Assembly (NCBI GenBank): GCA_029287615.1
Contig: JARFQV010000180.1
Coordinates: forward strand, 1-33,125
Reading direction: 5' to 3'
Length of the DNA stretch: 33,125 nucleotides
Source of the DNA: Pseudomonadota bacterium
Lineage (GTDB): Bacteria; Pseudomonadota; Gammaproteobacteria; UBA9214
Part shown: piece by piece, positions 9,778-19,830 of the stretch
Layout: each line of letters begins with the position of its first letter
Numbering within the stretch: the first letter of the stretch is position 1
Translations under genes and position numbers: made by a program
Notes under the pieces: generated by a model
Told to the model about the DNA's origin: nothing
Databases searched by the model: none
What the model saw: only the letters and a program-made list of their open reading frames with translations

Positions 9778-9904
9778 GTTGTACTCCCTGTGCGCACACC
9801 CGCGCGCAGTGGTCCTGTATGTCGGAGAGAGTAGGGACAGGGGTAGGGTGCGGCGCCTGTCAGTATCGCCCTCCGCGACACGGTCAAGTGGGCCAGGCGT
9901 ACCT

Positions 9905-10112
9905 GTACCCGGGCTGCAGGCCGGTCTCCGGACTCGCGAGTGGATGGCTCCGGTGTTTCGTCTTCCCGCGCTGTCGCGCAGTGACGTCGTGAAACACCTT
10001 GTGCTCGCTTACCGTTGCGGGGGCAGTGCCGGCATTGCCGCAGGATATGTGGCGCACCGGCTTCCCGTTTCATCCCGGCGCAGATACCACCGGGACACCT
10101 GAAGCTGTGGTA
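9905..10112 (-). promoter_or_regulatory. Cobalamin (AdoCbl) riboswitch upstream of btuB; boundaries approximate
   Basis: Minus strand: GGGATGAAACGGGAAGCCGGTG ... GCCGGCACTGCCCCCGCAACGGTAAGC ... GAGTCCGGAGACCGGCCTGC (B12 box), in the expected order. Confidence 0.95.
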
Positions 10113-10223
10113 AAGAGCCGACGACTTTACGTCCGTGGCCCTGGACCTGTCAAGCGTGTGCGGGAACAGATCCCGCGATGCCCTTCATTTTCCATCTACC
10201 GGGAATGGGGTAGACTTGCACCC

Positions 10224-10667
10224 ATGAACGATCCGCTGGACCATCCTTACCGAAGAGCTTTCAGGGGCCGTTTTCACAACACCTTGCGCTGGGCCCAGTT
10301 CGACGCCCTGATGGATACCCTGCAGGCGGACGCAGGCGGGGGCTGGTATGTCTATGCCGTTGGTGAACCACCACCGACGGATCCCGTCAGTAGCGAACAG
10401 TTCACGGTGTTCCTGTCCGAGGTGAACGAACTGTTGCGCAGGGAGCATGATGAGGATTTCTGCGGTATCGTCTATACCGACTCCTTTGAATCACCCGCCT
10501 ATGTGAAGGTCTTCGATCCCAACAATCTGGGTGTTTCCTGCGGCTACAGCGATAACCCGCCACTGCCGGGATGGATCCTGTCGAAGATCAGGCCCGTCGA
10601 CCTGCAATCCGACACCCTGTTGCCCGGGAACCGGCGACGCTGGTGGCGGCGGATTTTCGGGGGTTAG
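10224..10667 (+). CDS. Conserved hypothetical protein
   Basis: ATG at 10224; 147 aa; ends 1 nt before the convergent btuD stop; begins upstream of and divergent from the riboswitch. Confidence 0.6.
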   Translation: MNDPLDHPYRRAFRGRFHNTLRWAQFDALMDTLQADAGGGWYVYAVGEPPPTDPVSSEQFTVFLSEVNELLRREHDEDFCGIVYTDSFESPAYVKVFDPNNLGVSCGYSDNPPLPGWILSKIRPVDLQSDTLLPGNRRRWWRRIFGG

Positions 10668-10668
10668 T

Positions 10669-11445
10669 CTATCCTGGCAACCATGCCGTACCGTGCGGAG
10701 CTGCCACCGGTTCCATGGGATGGGCATACAGCCGTTCCAGCAGATCCTGCCTGAGTACGGCATCGCGTTCTCCCTGCAGGGTTTCACCATCACCGAACAG
10801 CAACAGAAAGTGGTCGGCAAAGCGGGAAGCCAGATTCACGTCATGCAGGATCATCAATATCGTGCATTCTCCCTGTCTTGCGCCCCGGGTCAGTAATTCC
10901 AGCATGCGGATTTGATGGTGCAGGTCCAGGTGGTTGCTGGGTTCATCCAGCAACAGTATCGGAGGGTCCTGTGTCAACAGGGTGGCGATGCCCAGTCTGC
11001 GCCTTTCGCCACCGGAGAGGGTGGCGACACTGCGGTTCTCCAGACCATCGAGTTCCACCTCTTTCAGTCGGTCTACCGCCATATTTTCTTCTTTGCTTGT
11101 TTCCCGTTCCCAGGGACCCAGGTAGGGGTGTCGCCCGGTCAGAGCGGTCTCCAGCACCGTTGCCGGGAATGGATCGCTGTGATCCTGGAAAAGCACGCCG
11201 ATCTGCTGCGCAACCTGCCTGCGCCGCAGGCTGTCCAGATTTGTTCCGTTCAGGAGGATTTTTCCGCTGGCTGGCGGTCGCAGTCCGGCCAGGGTATGCA
11301 GGAGTGTGGTCTTGCCCGAGCCGTTGCGTCCCAGCAGGCACCATACCTGGCCGAAACCGATTTTCAGGTCGAGTTGCCGGCAGAGCACCCTGTCGGCAAC
11401 ACGGATCTGCAGGCCACATGTTTCGAGGTTGCCTGCCTGGTTCAC
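10669..11445 (-). CDS. btuD: Cobalamin/iron-type ABC transporter ATP-binding protein
   Basis: Walker A LLGRNGSGKTTLLHTLAG; signature LSGGERRRLGIATLL; Walker B PPILLLDEPSNHLDL. Confidence 0.9.
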   Translation of the reverse strand: MNQAGNLETCGLQIRVADRVLCRQLDLKIGFGQVWCLLGRNGSGKTTLLHTLAGLRPPASGKILLNGTNLDSLRRRQVAQQIGVLFQDHSDPFPATVLETALTGRHPYLGPWERETSKEENMAVDRLKEVELDGLENRSVATLSGGERRRLGIATLLTQDPPILLLDEPSNHLDLHHQIRMLELLTRGARQGECTILMILHDVNLASRFADHFLLLFGDGETLQGERDAVLRQDLLERLYAHPMEPVAAPHGTAWLPG

Positions 11446-12455
11446 GCCGGGGTTTCTCCCGTTTGAGCGGTGTTGCGATGCAACAGGAACAGGAAAACCG
11501 GTACGCCGATCAGGGCCGTGAGAATACCCACCGGGAGTTGTCTGGGTGCGAGTACGGTGCGTGCAAGGGTATCGGCCAGTACCAGCAGGCTGCCTCCCAG
11601 CAGGACCGATGCGGGGAGGAGGATTCGGTGGTCGCGGGCACCCAGCAGGCGGAGCAGGTGAGGGATGATCAGTCCGACAAAGCCCACGCTACCGGCCAGG
11701 CTGACAGCCGCAGCGCTCAGCAGGGAGCCCAGCACGTAGATCGCGCGGCGCAACGGCACGACCTCGACACCGAGGGCAGCGGCCGGCAATTCTCCACGTG
11801 CCAGGATATTGAGTTGGCGTCCCCACAGCATGGCCAGCAGCAGTCCCGGGATCAGGACGACCACGCCCGGCAGCGGATTTTGTCGGTAGGACAGGTCGCC
11901 CATGAGCCAGAACACCATGCCCCGCAGGGTACTGTCGGTACTGATTGCCAGCAGGAAACCGATCACCGCTCCCCAACCGGCAGCGACCACCACACCGGTC
12001 AGTAGCAGACGGGTCGGGGTCCATGTGCCCCGGCTGTGGGAAAGCCCGAAGACCAGCAGCATGCTCAGCAGCGCGCCAGCGAATGCAGCGCCATGCAACC
12101 ACATGCCACCGAGTCCCAGCAGGAGGGTGGCCAGCGCGCCGGCCGCGGCGCCGCCGGAGATCCCGAGTATATAGGGATCGGCCAGCGGGTTGCGTAACAG
12201 TACCTGCATCAGGGCGCCTGCCAGCGCCAGCAGGGCGCCGGTCGTGAAGGCAGTGATGGTCCTTGGCAAACGAATATCCCATACCACACTCGCGGCCAGT
12301 CCTTCAGCGGAACCGCTCAGGATCCTGCCAAGCTGTGCCCAGTCCGTATCCAGACTGCCGGTGGACAGGCTGTACAGGACAGTGGCGCCTGCGAGCAGGC
12401 CGAGACCGGTAATCAGGCCGAGGGGCTGCATCGGGATGGAGGTCCGGGTGACCAT
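11442..12455 (-). CDS. btuC: FecCD-family permease of the cobalamin ABC transporter
   Basis: IRLPRTITAFTTGALLALAGALMQVLLRNPLADPYILGISGGAAAGA...GSVGFVGLIIPHLLRLL; 4-nt overlap with btuD. Confidence 0.92.
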   Translation of the reverse strand: MVTRTSIPMQPLGLITGLGLLAGATVLYSLSTGSLDTDWAQLGRILSGSAEGLAASVVWDIRLPRTITAFTTGALLALAGALMQVLLRNPLADPYILGISGGAAAGALATLLLGLGGMWLHGAAFAGALLSMLLVFGLSHSRGTWTPTRLLLTGVVVAAGWGAVIGFLLAISTDSTLRGMVFWLMGDLSYRQNPLPGVVVLIPGLLLAMLWGRQLNILARGELPAAALGVEVVPLRRAIYVLGSLLSAAAVSLAGSVGFVGLIIPHLLRLLGARDHRILLPASVLLGGSLLVLADTLARTVLAPRQLPVGILTALIGVPVFLFLLHRNTAQTGETPA

Positions 12456-12480
12456 CCGGTCCTGGACGGGGGCAGTCGGT

Positions 12481-13158
12481 TCATGGGTGCCGGGAAGTCG
12501 ACGGTTGGCGAAGGCTGATGACCGGCCATCCTTCTATTCCGGCATGCCGGTCCAGAATTTCATCGGGGTCGACCGCAACCGGATGGGTGACCAGGCGAAG
12601 CAGGGGCAGATCATTATGCGAATCACTGTAGAACCAGCTGTCTTCCAGGCTGTGTCCATGCTCTTCGAGCCATGCCTCGAGGTGCACGATCTTCCCATCC
12701 TGGAAGCAGGGGGTGCCGCTGACCATTCCGGTATACCTGCCCTCTTTCATTTCCGGTTCCGTGGCCAGCAGGTGATCGATTTCGAAGCGCACGGCGATGG
12801 GGCCGGTAATGAATCGGTTCGTTGCCGTTATGATCACCGGGATATCACCCTTGCTGCGATGCCATGCGATCAGTTTCCGGGCCTCTTCCAGCATGGCCGG
12901 GCTGATCTTTTCCTCCATGAACCGGTCTCGCCAGTGGAAGAGGCGTTCTGCGTCATTTTCAGCCAGGGGGCGCAACTGGAAGCGGAGAAATTCGAGTATA
13001 TCCAGACTGCCGGCCAGGTACTCGTCATAGAATCGCTGGTTTTCCCGCTCATAATACCCGCGTTCGACAATATGGTTCTCCACCAGGAACTGGCCCCAGA
13101 GGTAGTCGCTGTCACCGTCCAGCAGGGTGTTGTCCAGATCGAATAGGGCCAGGCTCAC
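12481..13158 (-). CDS. HAD-superfamily (subfamily IB, SerB-like) phosphatase
   Basis: LALFDLDNTLLDGDSDYLWGQFLVE...DIPVIITATNRFITGPIA...DSWFYSDSHNDLPLL. GTG start at 13158 proposed. Confidence 0.88.
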   Translation of the reverse strand: MSLALFDLDNTLLDGDSDYLWGQFLVENHIVERGYYERENQRFYDEYLAGSLDILEFLRFQLRPLAENDAERLFHWRDRFMEEKISPAMLEEARKLIAWHRSKGDIPVIITATNRFITGPIAVRFEIDHLLATEPEMKEGRYTGMVSGTPCFQDGKIVHLEAWLEEHGHSLEDSWFYSDSHNDLPLLRLVTHPVAVDPDEILDRHAGIEGWPVISLRQPSTSRHP

Positions 13159-13300
13159 AAGGTATCCCCCGTATGGATGCTGGCCGCAGGATAGTGCGCT
13201 CCAGCGTAAAGGTAAATCCGGCGGTGGAAATAGCGAGTTGCCCAAAGTGGGTCGATTATGGGAGAATGATCGATAAAGAGCGGTCCCGGGGGGTAAGTAA

Positions 13301-13822
13301 GTGATTGATTCGGATGGGTATCGTCCAAATGTGGGGATTATCCTGACCAATGAGGAGGGGTGCCTTCTGTGGGCCCGCCGTTTCGGTCAGGATTCCTGGC
13401 AATTTCCCCAGGGCGGAATTCGTTCCAACGAGACACCCGCAGAGGCAATGTATCGCGAACTTGCCGAGGAAGTAGGCCTGCGTCCTGAACACGTGAAGCT
13501 GGTGGGTTCGACGCGTGGCTGGCTGCGATACCGCCTCCCCGAGCGTTACCTGCGTCGTTCGCGCCGCCCCTTGTGTATCGGTCAAAAACAGGTCTGGTTC
13601 ATGCTGCACATGAAGGGCAATGACGAGGACGTCTGCCTGGATAATTGCGAAAGGCCGGAGTTTGATCACTGGTGCTGGGTCGATTACTGGTATCCCCTGT
13701 CCGAGGTTGTCTCATTCAAGCGCAAGGTCTACGAAAGGGCTCTGAGGGAATTGAGGCCATTCCTGCCCTCTTCAGACCGCAGGACCGGTGCAGTGCATCA
13801 AACCGGTAAAAGCGCACGTTAA
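13301..13822 (+). CDS. rppH: RNA pyrophosphohydrolase (Nudix)
   Basis: [56 protein letters not shown] (Nudix box); upstream of ptsP as in many gammaproteobacteria. Confidence 0.95.
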   Translation: MIDSDGYRPNVGIILTNEEGCLLWARRFGQDSWQFPQGGIRSNETPAEAMYRELAEEVGLRPEHVKLVGSTRGWLRYRLPERYLRRSRRPLCIGQKQVWFMLHMKGNDEDVCLDNCERPEFDHWCWVDYWYPLSEVVSFKRKVYERALRELRPFLPSSDRRTGAVHQTGKSAR

Positions 13823-13908
13823 TTGCGGATGGTCAGTATCCGCCCACCCCGAACCGGCCTTTCTCTCCCACCCCGCCTGACAAACGCACCAGGCTAGGGC
13901 CTGCATGC

Positions 13909-16173
13909 ATGCTGGAAACCCTGCGCCGTATCATCCAGGAGGTTAATACCGCACCGGACCTCCAGCGTGCCTTGAACATCATCGTCGAGCGCGTCAAGAA
14001 GACCATCAAGGTCGACGTTGCCTCCGTCTATCTGTCCGATGCAGATCGATCACAACATGTCCTGATGGCCACCGACGGATTCCGTCAGGATGCCGTGGGC
14101 AAGGTGCGCGCGGATTTCGGCACCGGTTTGGTCGGTATGGTCCGGGAGCGTGAGGAACCGGTAAACGTCGAGGACGCGCCGAGCCACCCCCGCTATCGTT
14201 TTATCGGCGAGACCGGTGAGAAGCCCTACCATGGTTTTCTCGGTGTGCCGATTATCCAGCATGGCAACGTGCTTGGCGTACTCGTGGTGCGTCATCGCGA
14301 GAAGCGCAAGTTCGGTGAGGAGGAAGAGGCCTTTCTGGTGACCCTGGCGGCACAGCTTGCCGGCGCTATCACCCATGCGGGGGCCAGCGGTGAGGTCAGC
14401 CGTCTCCTGGATGCACTGGACAGCCAGTCCATGTTCCTCAATGGACTGCCGGGCGCCAAGGGTGTCGGTATCGGGCAGGCACTGGTTGTCTACCCGCTGG
14501 CGAATCTCGATGCGGTTCCTGATCGCAAGGCGGAAGACCCAGCGGCCGAGGAGGCTGCCTTTCGAAAGGCTGTTGATGATGTCAAGGATGATCTTCGCAA
14601 GTATTCCGCCAGTATGGCTGCAGCGCTTCCCGTGGAGGACCTGGCCCTGTTTGATGCATTGATCATGATGCTGGGCAGCGAAAGCATGCTTGACGGGACA
14701 GTGGAGCGCATCCGTGCCGGTAACTGGGCCCCCGGTGCGCTGCGTGAAACCATCCACGAGCATGTCCAGGTATTCCAGAATATGGAGGATACCTATCTTC
14801 GCCAGCGTGCGAGTGATATCAGCGATCTCGGTCGCCGGGTCCTGACCTATCTGCAGGCCGTGGGTGAGGTGAGCCGGGAGCCCTTCCCGCAAACCATTCT
14901 GGTTGGTGAGGAATTGAGTGCGGGGCAACTGGCAGAAATCCCGATGTCGCAACTCGCGGGTATCGTTTCGGCACGCGGTTCCACCTCGTCGCACGTTGCG
15001 ATTCTGGCCAGGGCAATGGGTGTACCGGCAGTTATGGGTGTTGAGGACCTTCCTGTCGGTCGGCTGGAAGGGCAGAAACTGGTCGTGGATGGCTACCGCG
15101 GTATCGTCTACGTAAATCCAAACGATACGGTCTGCAGTGAATTCATACGGCTCCAGCATGAGGAGACCCGGCTTTCAGCGGGGCTGAAGAACCTGAGGGG
15201 GAAAGAGTCAATCACGCCGGACGGTGTAACCATTCCGTTGTATGTCAATACGGGTCTGATCTCCGATATCGAACCTTCCCTCAACGCAGAGGGCAGCGGG
15301 GTGGGGTTGTACCGAACCGAGATTCCGTTTCTGGTGCGCGAAAATTTCCCCGGCGAGGACGAGCAGATGCGCATCTACCGCAAGATGCTGGAGGCCTTTT
15401 CACCTCGACCGGTAACCTTGCGTACCCTTGATATCGGTGGTGACAAGATGTTGCCCTATTTCCCGGTCAACGAAGAGAACCCGTTCCTGGGGTGGCGGGG
15501 AATCCGTATCACGCTGGATCATCCGGAGATCTTTCTTACCCAGCTGCGTGCGATGCTGCGTGCCAGCAGTGGTCTCGATAACCTGCAGATCCTGCTCCCC
15601 ATGGTAAGCGGTGTTGTTGAACTGGATGAATCACTCAAGCTGATACGCCGGGCGCATAAGGAAGTGGTGGAAGAGGGTGTGGCGGTTCGTTTTCCGCCCA
15701 TCGGGGTGATGCTCGAGGTGCCTTCCGCAGTCTACCTGGTGGAGATGATGGCGCGTCGAATCGACTTCTTTTCGATCGGTACCAATGATCTGACGCAGTA
15801 TCTGCTGGCGGTCGACCGGAATAATACCCGGGTTGCCGGCCTGTACGATTCACTGCATCCTTCGGTCTTGCGCGCACTGCGCTATATCGTTGAGGGTGTC
15901 CATAGTGAGGGCAAGCCGGTGTGTGTATGCGGGGAGATGGCCGGTGATCCGGCTGCCGTACTCCTGCTTATGGGGCTGGGTGTCGATGGTTTGAGCATGA
16001 ATGCCGGTAGCCTGCCTCAGATCAAGTGGGTGATTCGCAGTTTTCGCCAGGATGAAGCTGGTGATCTGCTGGACGAAGTGTGGAAACTGGAAGATCCCCA
16101 TTCCATTCGACGCCTGTGCAACAGCATCCTGGAGCTGGGTGGTCTCGGCGGCCTGGTCAGGGCTGGTAACTGA
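13909..16173 (+). CDS. ptsP: Phosphoenolpyruvate-protein phosphotransferase, nitrogen PTS (GAF + EI)
   Basis: N-terminal GAF; VSARGSTSSHVAILARAMGVPAVMG phospho-His domain; GVGLYRTEIPFLVRENFPGEDEQ; FFSIGTNDLTQYLLAVDRNN. Confidence 0.96.
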   Translation: MLETLRRIIQEVNTAPDLQRALNIIVERVKKTIKVDVASVYLSDADRSQHVLMATDGFRQDAVGKVRADFGTGLVGMVREREEPVNVEDAPSHPRYRFIGETGEKPYHGFLGVPIIQHGNVLGVLVVRHREKRKFGEEEEAFLVTLAAQLAGAITHAGASGEVSRLLDALDSQSMFLNGLPGAKGVGIGQALVVYPLANLDAVPDRKAEDPAAEEAAFRKAVDDVKDDLRKYSASMAAALPVEDLALFDALIMMLGSESMLDGTVERIRAGNWAPGALRETIHEHVQVFQNMEDTYLRQRASDISDLGRRVLTYLQAVGEVSREPFPQTILVGEELSAGQLAEIPMSQLAGIVSARGSTSSHVAILARAMGVPAVMGVEDLPVGRLEGQKLVVDGYRGIVYVNPNDTVCSEFIRLQHEETRLSAGLKNLRGKESITPDGVTIPLYVNTGLISDIEPSLNAEGSGVGLYRTEIPFLVRENFPGEDEQMRIYRKMLEAFSPRPVTLRTLDIGGDKMLPYFPVNEENPFLGWRGIRITLDHPEIFLTQLRAMLRASSGLDNLQILLPMVSGVVELDESLKLIRRAHKEVVEEGVAVRFPPIGVMLEVPSAVYLVEMMARRIDFFSIGTNDLTQYLLAVDRNNTRVAGLYDSLHPSVLRALRYIVEGVHSEGKPVCVCGEMAGDPAAVLLLMGLGVDGLSMNAGSLPQIKWVIRSFRQDEAGDLLDEVWKLEDPHSIRRLCNSILELGGLGGLVRAGN

Positions 16174-16198
16174 GCTGATTTCTGACCGTTGCGGTTTG

Positions 16199-16957
16199 TT
16201 ATTTCTTCCCGACCGGCGGTGAATCGTAGCCGGCAAGGATTTTGTCATAGCTCCCATCGGCCTGCATGGCAGCAATGGCCTTGTTAAAAGCGGCGATCAC
16301 TTCCTCGTGATCCGGACGGTCCTTGCTGACCGCGAAGCGCAGCCCGCGCGTACTCACCGGTTTGGGCAGGAATTCGAATCTGGATACGTTGCTGTCCATG
16401 AATTCCTGTAACTGGAACTCTATCGCGCGCGTGTCTCCCAGCGTCAGGGCGATGTCTCCTTTTCCGAGCATCAGCAGGTTCTGGATGATGTGCTGTTGCG
16501 GTACACGCATGAAGTTTCGGGCATCGTCGAAATCACTGCCATAGGCATAATTGAGCACCACACCGATGCGTAGTCCGTCTAGATCACTCATGTTGCTGAA
16601 GGTCAACGGGAGCCCACGTTTCTTGATGAACCGGATCTCGTTGAACAGGTACGGCTCGCTGAAGCTAAATACCTCTGCGCGGGCTTCGGTATACCAGGCC
16701 GCGGCAAGGGCATCGTACACACCGATCAGTCCTCCTTCCAGAGAGCGTGACCAGTCCTGTATGGTTAACCGGTTTGTATATCCGGCCCGTTTCAGGGCCT
16801 CTGTCACGATCTGAATGGCCAGCCCGTTTCCGGGAAGACCCGAGTCGACATAAGGGGGCCAGTTATTGGCCGCCAGTAGCAGTTCCGCGCCCCGGGAGGC
16901 GGTGGTGGTGACTGACAGAATCAGGGCAAGGATCGTTGTGCAAGCCAGCTTCTTCAC
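16199..16957 (-). CDS. Periplasmic solute-binding protein family 3 (amino-acid type)
   Basis: Signal peptide VKKLACTTILALILSVTTTASRGA; LLLAANNWPPYVDSGLPGNGLAIQIVTEALKRAGY. GTG start at 16957 proposed. No adjacent ABC permease or ATPase. Confidence 0.8.
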   Translation of the reverse strand: MKKLACTTILALILSVTTTASRGAELLLAANNWPPYVDSGLPGNGLAIQIVTEALKRAGYTNRLTIQDWSRSLEGGLIGVYDALAAAWYTEARAEVFSFSEPYLFNEIRFIKKRGLPLTFSNMSDLDGLRIGVVLNYAYGSDFDDARNFMRVPQQHIIQNLLMLGKGDIALTLGDTRAIEFQLQEFMDSNVSRFEFLPKPVSTRGLRFAVSKDRPDHEEVIAAFNKAIAAMQADGSYDKILAGYDSPPVGKK

Positions 16958-17097
16958 GGCGATGTACTCCCGATGGTAGCGGTATCCGAGGGTGGTTATT
17001 GTAGCGAGTTTTTGCCGTAAACTGCAGGATATCTGCACAGGTTCATCGCCGCTTGCGGCCGGCAAGCCCGTCCGGGTGGAAAGTTCCGGACCATGAT

Positions 17098-17901
17098 TCA
17101 GTCAGTGGAGTGTCTGGCATGTTTGTGTTTACTGTGCGTTTTGGCACTGATGCGGCGTCTCCACCAGAGCCAGGAACCGCTGAGTGCCAGTGCGATAAAC
17201 AGTACGGCAATGAAGTCAACCAGATAGACTCCCCAGGTACCCAGTATCCGGCCGCTGTGTATGTCCAGTATAACGCGCTCTACCGGCAGGCCGCTGCCGC
17301 GATAGGCGCTTGTCAGTTCAACGCGCAGTGTTTCTTCCAGGGGCACAGCACGGCTCCATTGCGCGGTCAGTGTATCCGTCTCCCGCCATTCGAGAAATGA
17401 ATCATCGGTCTGGTAGTACCCATGTGCGGCCTGGATCGCCAGCTTCCCATCGGCTGTGATGCCGATAGCCTGCATGCCGGCGGGAACCCCTGCGCTGCCG
17501 CCCAGGTCCTCGATCAGCTCGCCCCGTGGTGTGTAGAGCAGAAGGTGTCCATCCAGCCCGATTATCAGCATGTCGGCAAGTTCGACCGCGCCGATCAGCC
17601 TGTTTGTCTTATCCGCCAGATGGCGGGTATCCCGGTAGATCCGGTCACCAACCTGTGTAATGGTGTAGCCTGCGGCAGGGTAACCGGTCTCGAGTTCGGG
17701 CGACTTGATTCCGTACCAGTCGATCAGCGCCGCGGATTGCACATGCCTGCTGCCAAGCTTGAGTTCACTGGTATGGTTCAGCAACAGTCCGGTAACGGAG
17801 AGGATGATAACGCCCAGCGCGGCTGTCAGGCCGATATGGCGATGCCAGATATAGAGGGAGCGCAGCAGTTTCGCGCGACGCGTTCTTTTATGGCGGGTCA
17901 T
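17098..17901 (-). CDS. PepSY-associated TM helix protein
   Basis: LLRSLYIWHRHIGLTAALGVIILSVTGLLLNHTSELKLG; C-terminal VILDIHSGRILGTWGVYLVDFIAVLFIALALSGSWLWWRRR; His-rich tail HSKHKHARH. ATG at 17901. Confidence 0.85.
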   Translation of the reverse strand: MTRHKRTRRAKLLRSLYIWHRHIGLTAALGVIILSVTGLLLNHTSELKLGSRHVQSAALIDWYGIKSPELETGYPAAGYTITQVGDRIYRDTRHLADKTNRLIGAVELADMLIIGLDGHLLLYTPRGELIEDLGGSAGVPAGMQAIGITADGKLAIQAAHGYYQTDDSFLEWRETDTLTAQWSRAVPLEETLRVELTSAYRGSGLPVERVILDIHSGRILGTWGVYLVDFIAVLFIALALSGSWLWWRRRISAKTHSKHKHARHSTD

Positions 17902-18415
17902 CTGCGTAGGCGCTTTGACGATGCAGGTAGAGCGCAAGCCGGGCCAGCTTATTGAGGGCGCGCACGGAAAGGGTGGCACCCGATATCCCATCGATATTCT
18001 TGTCCAGTTCGCGACTGGTATCCAGTCCGGCGTCCTTGAACTGGTCGGTAAAGAAGGGGTGCCGGACCTCCCATCCGCGGCTTTCCCGGAAGACCAGCAC
18101 CTTTACCTGTTTCAGTCGGTCGTGCTCAACGACCAGGCCCACGGTAATGGGTTGTTCCTTGCCGATTTCCTCCAGAATCCAGGCCGTTCGATGATCTCTG
18201 CCCCAGAAGCGCACGCGCAGTGCGCCTGGAGAGTGTCCGAGGATTTCCTTTGCTGTTTCCTTGACGGAACGTGTCAGCCAGATAACCTCCGGGGAAGGCG
18301 GATCGCCATCGTAGACTTCATCGATGAAGGCTTCCGGCTCCTGATAGATGCCCTTCGCCACCAGACCGGAGCTGACTGAGGTCAGTATCAGAAGAATGAT
18401 GGTGCGTGCGGGCAT
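17888..18415 (-). CDS. FMN-binding domain protein, exported, predicted flavinylation site
   Basis: LDKNIDGISGATLSVRALNKLARLAL contains a DxxSGAT-type FMN-attachment motif; N-terminal signal sequence; overlaps the PepSY gene by 14 nt. Confidence 0.85.
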   Translation of the reverse strand: MPARTIILLILTSVSSGLVAKGIYQEPEAFIDEVYDGDPPSPEVIWLTRSVKETAKEILGHSPGALRVRFWGRDHRTAWILEEIGKEQPITVGLVVEHDRLKQVKVLVFRESRGWEVRHPFFTDQFKDAGLDTSRELDKNIDGISGATLSVRALNKLARLALYLHRQSAYADDPP

Positions 18416-18524
18416 AGGCGTATGGATCTACAGGAAGACCTGGTTGTTGAATCGGGAATCGACGGGTATACGCCGGCGCAGATCATGCGCGCGGTGTTGA
18501 TATCAAAACCCGCAGACTGCCGGA

Positions 18525-19793
18525 TCAAAATTGGAAACCGATGCCGGCATTGAATCCGTTGTCATTCTTCTGATCACCGTCATTATCCTGCTGCTGTACA
18601 TCCAGCTTGAATACCACATCCGGGATAGGCCAGTAGTTGATGCCGGCACTGAGCTGCTTTTTCTCGGAGTCGGTCCTGGATGAACCGGCGTTGTTGTCCC
18701 AGGCATTGTAGCGGGCGAAGATACCGAATTCGCCGGGTATTTTTCCTATGCTGGTCTTGTAGGAAGGTTCAATATACCAGCCCACCTGTTCATCTCGGCC
18801 GATTGCGGCGGGATCCGATTCATCGATGCGGTTGCTTTTTTCCAGGTCCCAGCGGGCATACAGGGCACGGAACCCGAAGGGTCCGCGTTGGATGTCAGCG
18901 TGGGCCTCGAGCAGGGTGGCGCCAACCCCGAGGTCTCCCTGGGTGACGTCTTTTTGCCACTGCGCGGAGACGCCCAGTTCCACACCGGGCATCCCGGTCC
19001 ACTTGATCCGGCCCGTCACTGCACCATCGTTTGCCTTGGCCTTGGAGACCTTCTGTCGTCCATTGCGGATCAGGAATGCCTTGCTGCCCGTGGTCCGTAC
19101 ATCGAGTCCGGAGCTGCCGGTTAGGTTGTAGCTGAAACCCTTGCCCAGCTCGCCATGAAAACCCGCACCTGCCTCCCACCAGGTGGTGGGTATGATATTT
19201 GTTTCGATGGGGTTGCGCTCCACGCCATAGAAGGTCGTGGGCTCATGGATCTCGTTCAGGATGCCGACCGGCAGCAGAAAGACACCGGTTTGCAGCGAGT
19301 GGTATTCGTTGAGGTCGAACTCAATGTAGGCCTGCTCGAGCTCGACTTCACCATCATAATCACCGCCGGAGACGGCATGTTCCAGTTCCAGCTCGGCGAA
19401 AAAGCGGATGCTGTCTGTGAACTCGTGGCCAAGGAACAGGACGAAGCGATGAAAGTCGACCTCTTCCTTGCTGTCGAGGTTGTTGTAATGCAGTTCGCCA
19501 TAACCGCCCAGCGTGGTCTTGTCGGCCCAGTTGCCGGCGCTGGTTGCGGTTTCCTCTACGGCAACCACGGCAGCCTCCGCCTTTTCATCCGCGACCGCCG
19601 CCTTTTCATCTGCCTGCGCCGCCTGTTGGGCGGTAGCTGCCTGCTGGCGCTTGAGTTCCTCGATCTCCGCCTGTTGGGCCTGAATGATGGCCCAGAGTTC
19701 CTCGATGGTCTCGGGGGGCGCTTCTGCCAGGGTGACTGTTGTGGCGACACCCAAAAGCAGGGTTGCCAGGAGTCGGAGTACTGAAAATCGCAT
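18525..19793 (-). CDS. Outer-membrane porin with N-terminal coiled coil
   Basis: Signal peptide; EELWAIIQAQQAEIEELKRQQA coiled coil; TTLGGYGELHYNNLDSKEEVDFHRFVLFLGHEFTDSIRFFAELELEHA; C-terminal NGFNAGIGFQF. Confidence 0.85.
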   Translation of the reverse strand: MRFSVLRLLATLLLGVATTVTLAEAPPETIEELWAIIQAQQAEIEELKRQQAATAQQAAQADEKAAVADEKAEAAVVAVEETATSAGNWADKTTLGGYGELHYNNLDSKEEVDFHRFVLFLGHEFTDSIRFFAELELEHAVSGGDYDGEVELEQAYIEFDLNEYHSLQTGVFLLPVGILNEIHEPTTFYGVERNPIETNIIPTTWWEAGAGFHGELGKGFSYNLTGSSGLDVRTTGSKAFLIRNGRQKVSKAKANDGAVTGRIKWTGMPGVELGVSAQWQKDVTQGDLGVGATLLEAHADIQRGPFGFRALYARWDLEKSNRIDESDPAAIGRDEQVGWYIEPSYKTSIGKIPGEFGIFARYNAWDNNAGSSRTDSEKKQLSAGINYWPIPDVVFKLDVQQQDNDGDQKNDNGFNAGIGFQF

Positions 19794-19830
19794 ATTACTA
19801 CCTCCCTACAACATTTTATGTGGTGCGGAT

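Noticed and set aside
10878-12005. 375-aa plus-strand ORF across btuD/btuC
   Set aside because: Antisense to clear BtuD and BtuC coding sequence; low-complexity translation without domain features.
14050-15159. 369-aa antisense ORF inside ptsP
   Set aside because: Fully antisense to a strongly recognised gene; composition-driven open frame with no recognisable domain.
18423-18545. Short plus-strand ORF MDLQEDLVVESGIDGYTPAQIMRAVLIS... between the FMN-binding protein and porin genes
   Set aside because: About 40 aa, antisense to the operon and running into the porin 3' end; insufficient evidence for a gene or a remnant.
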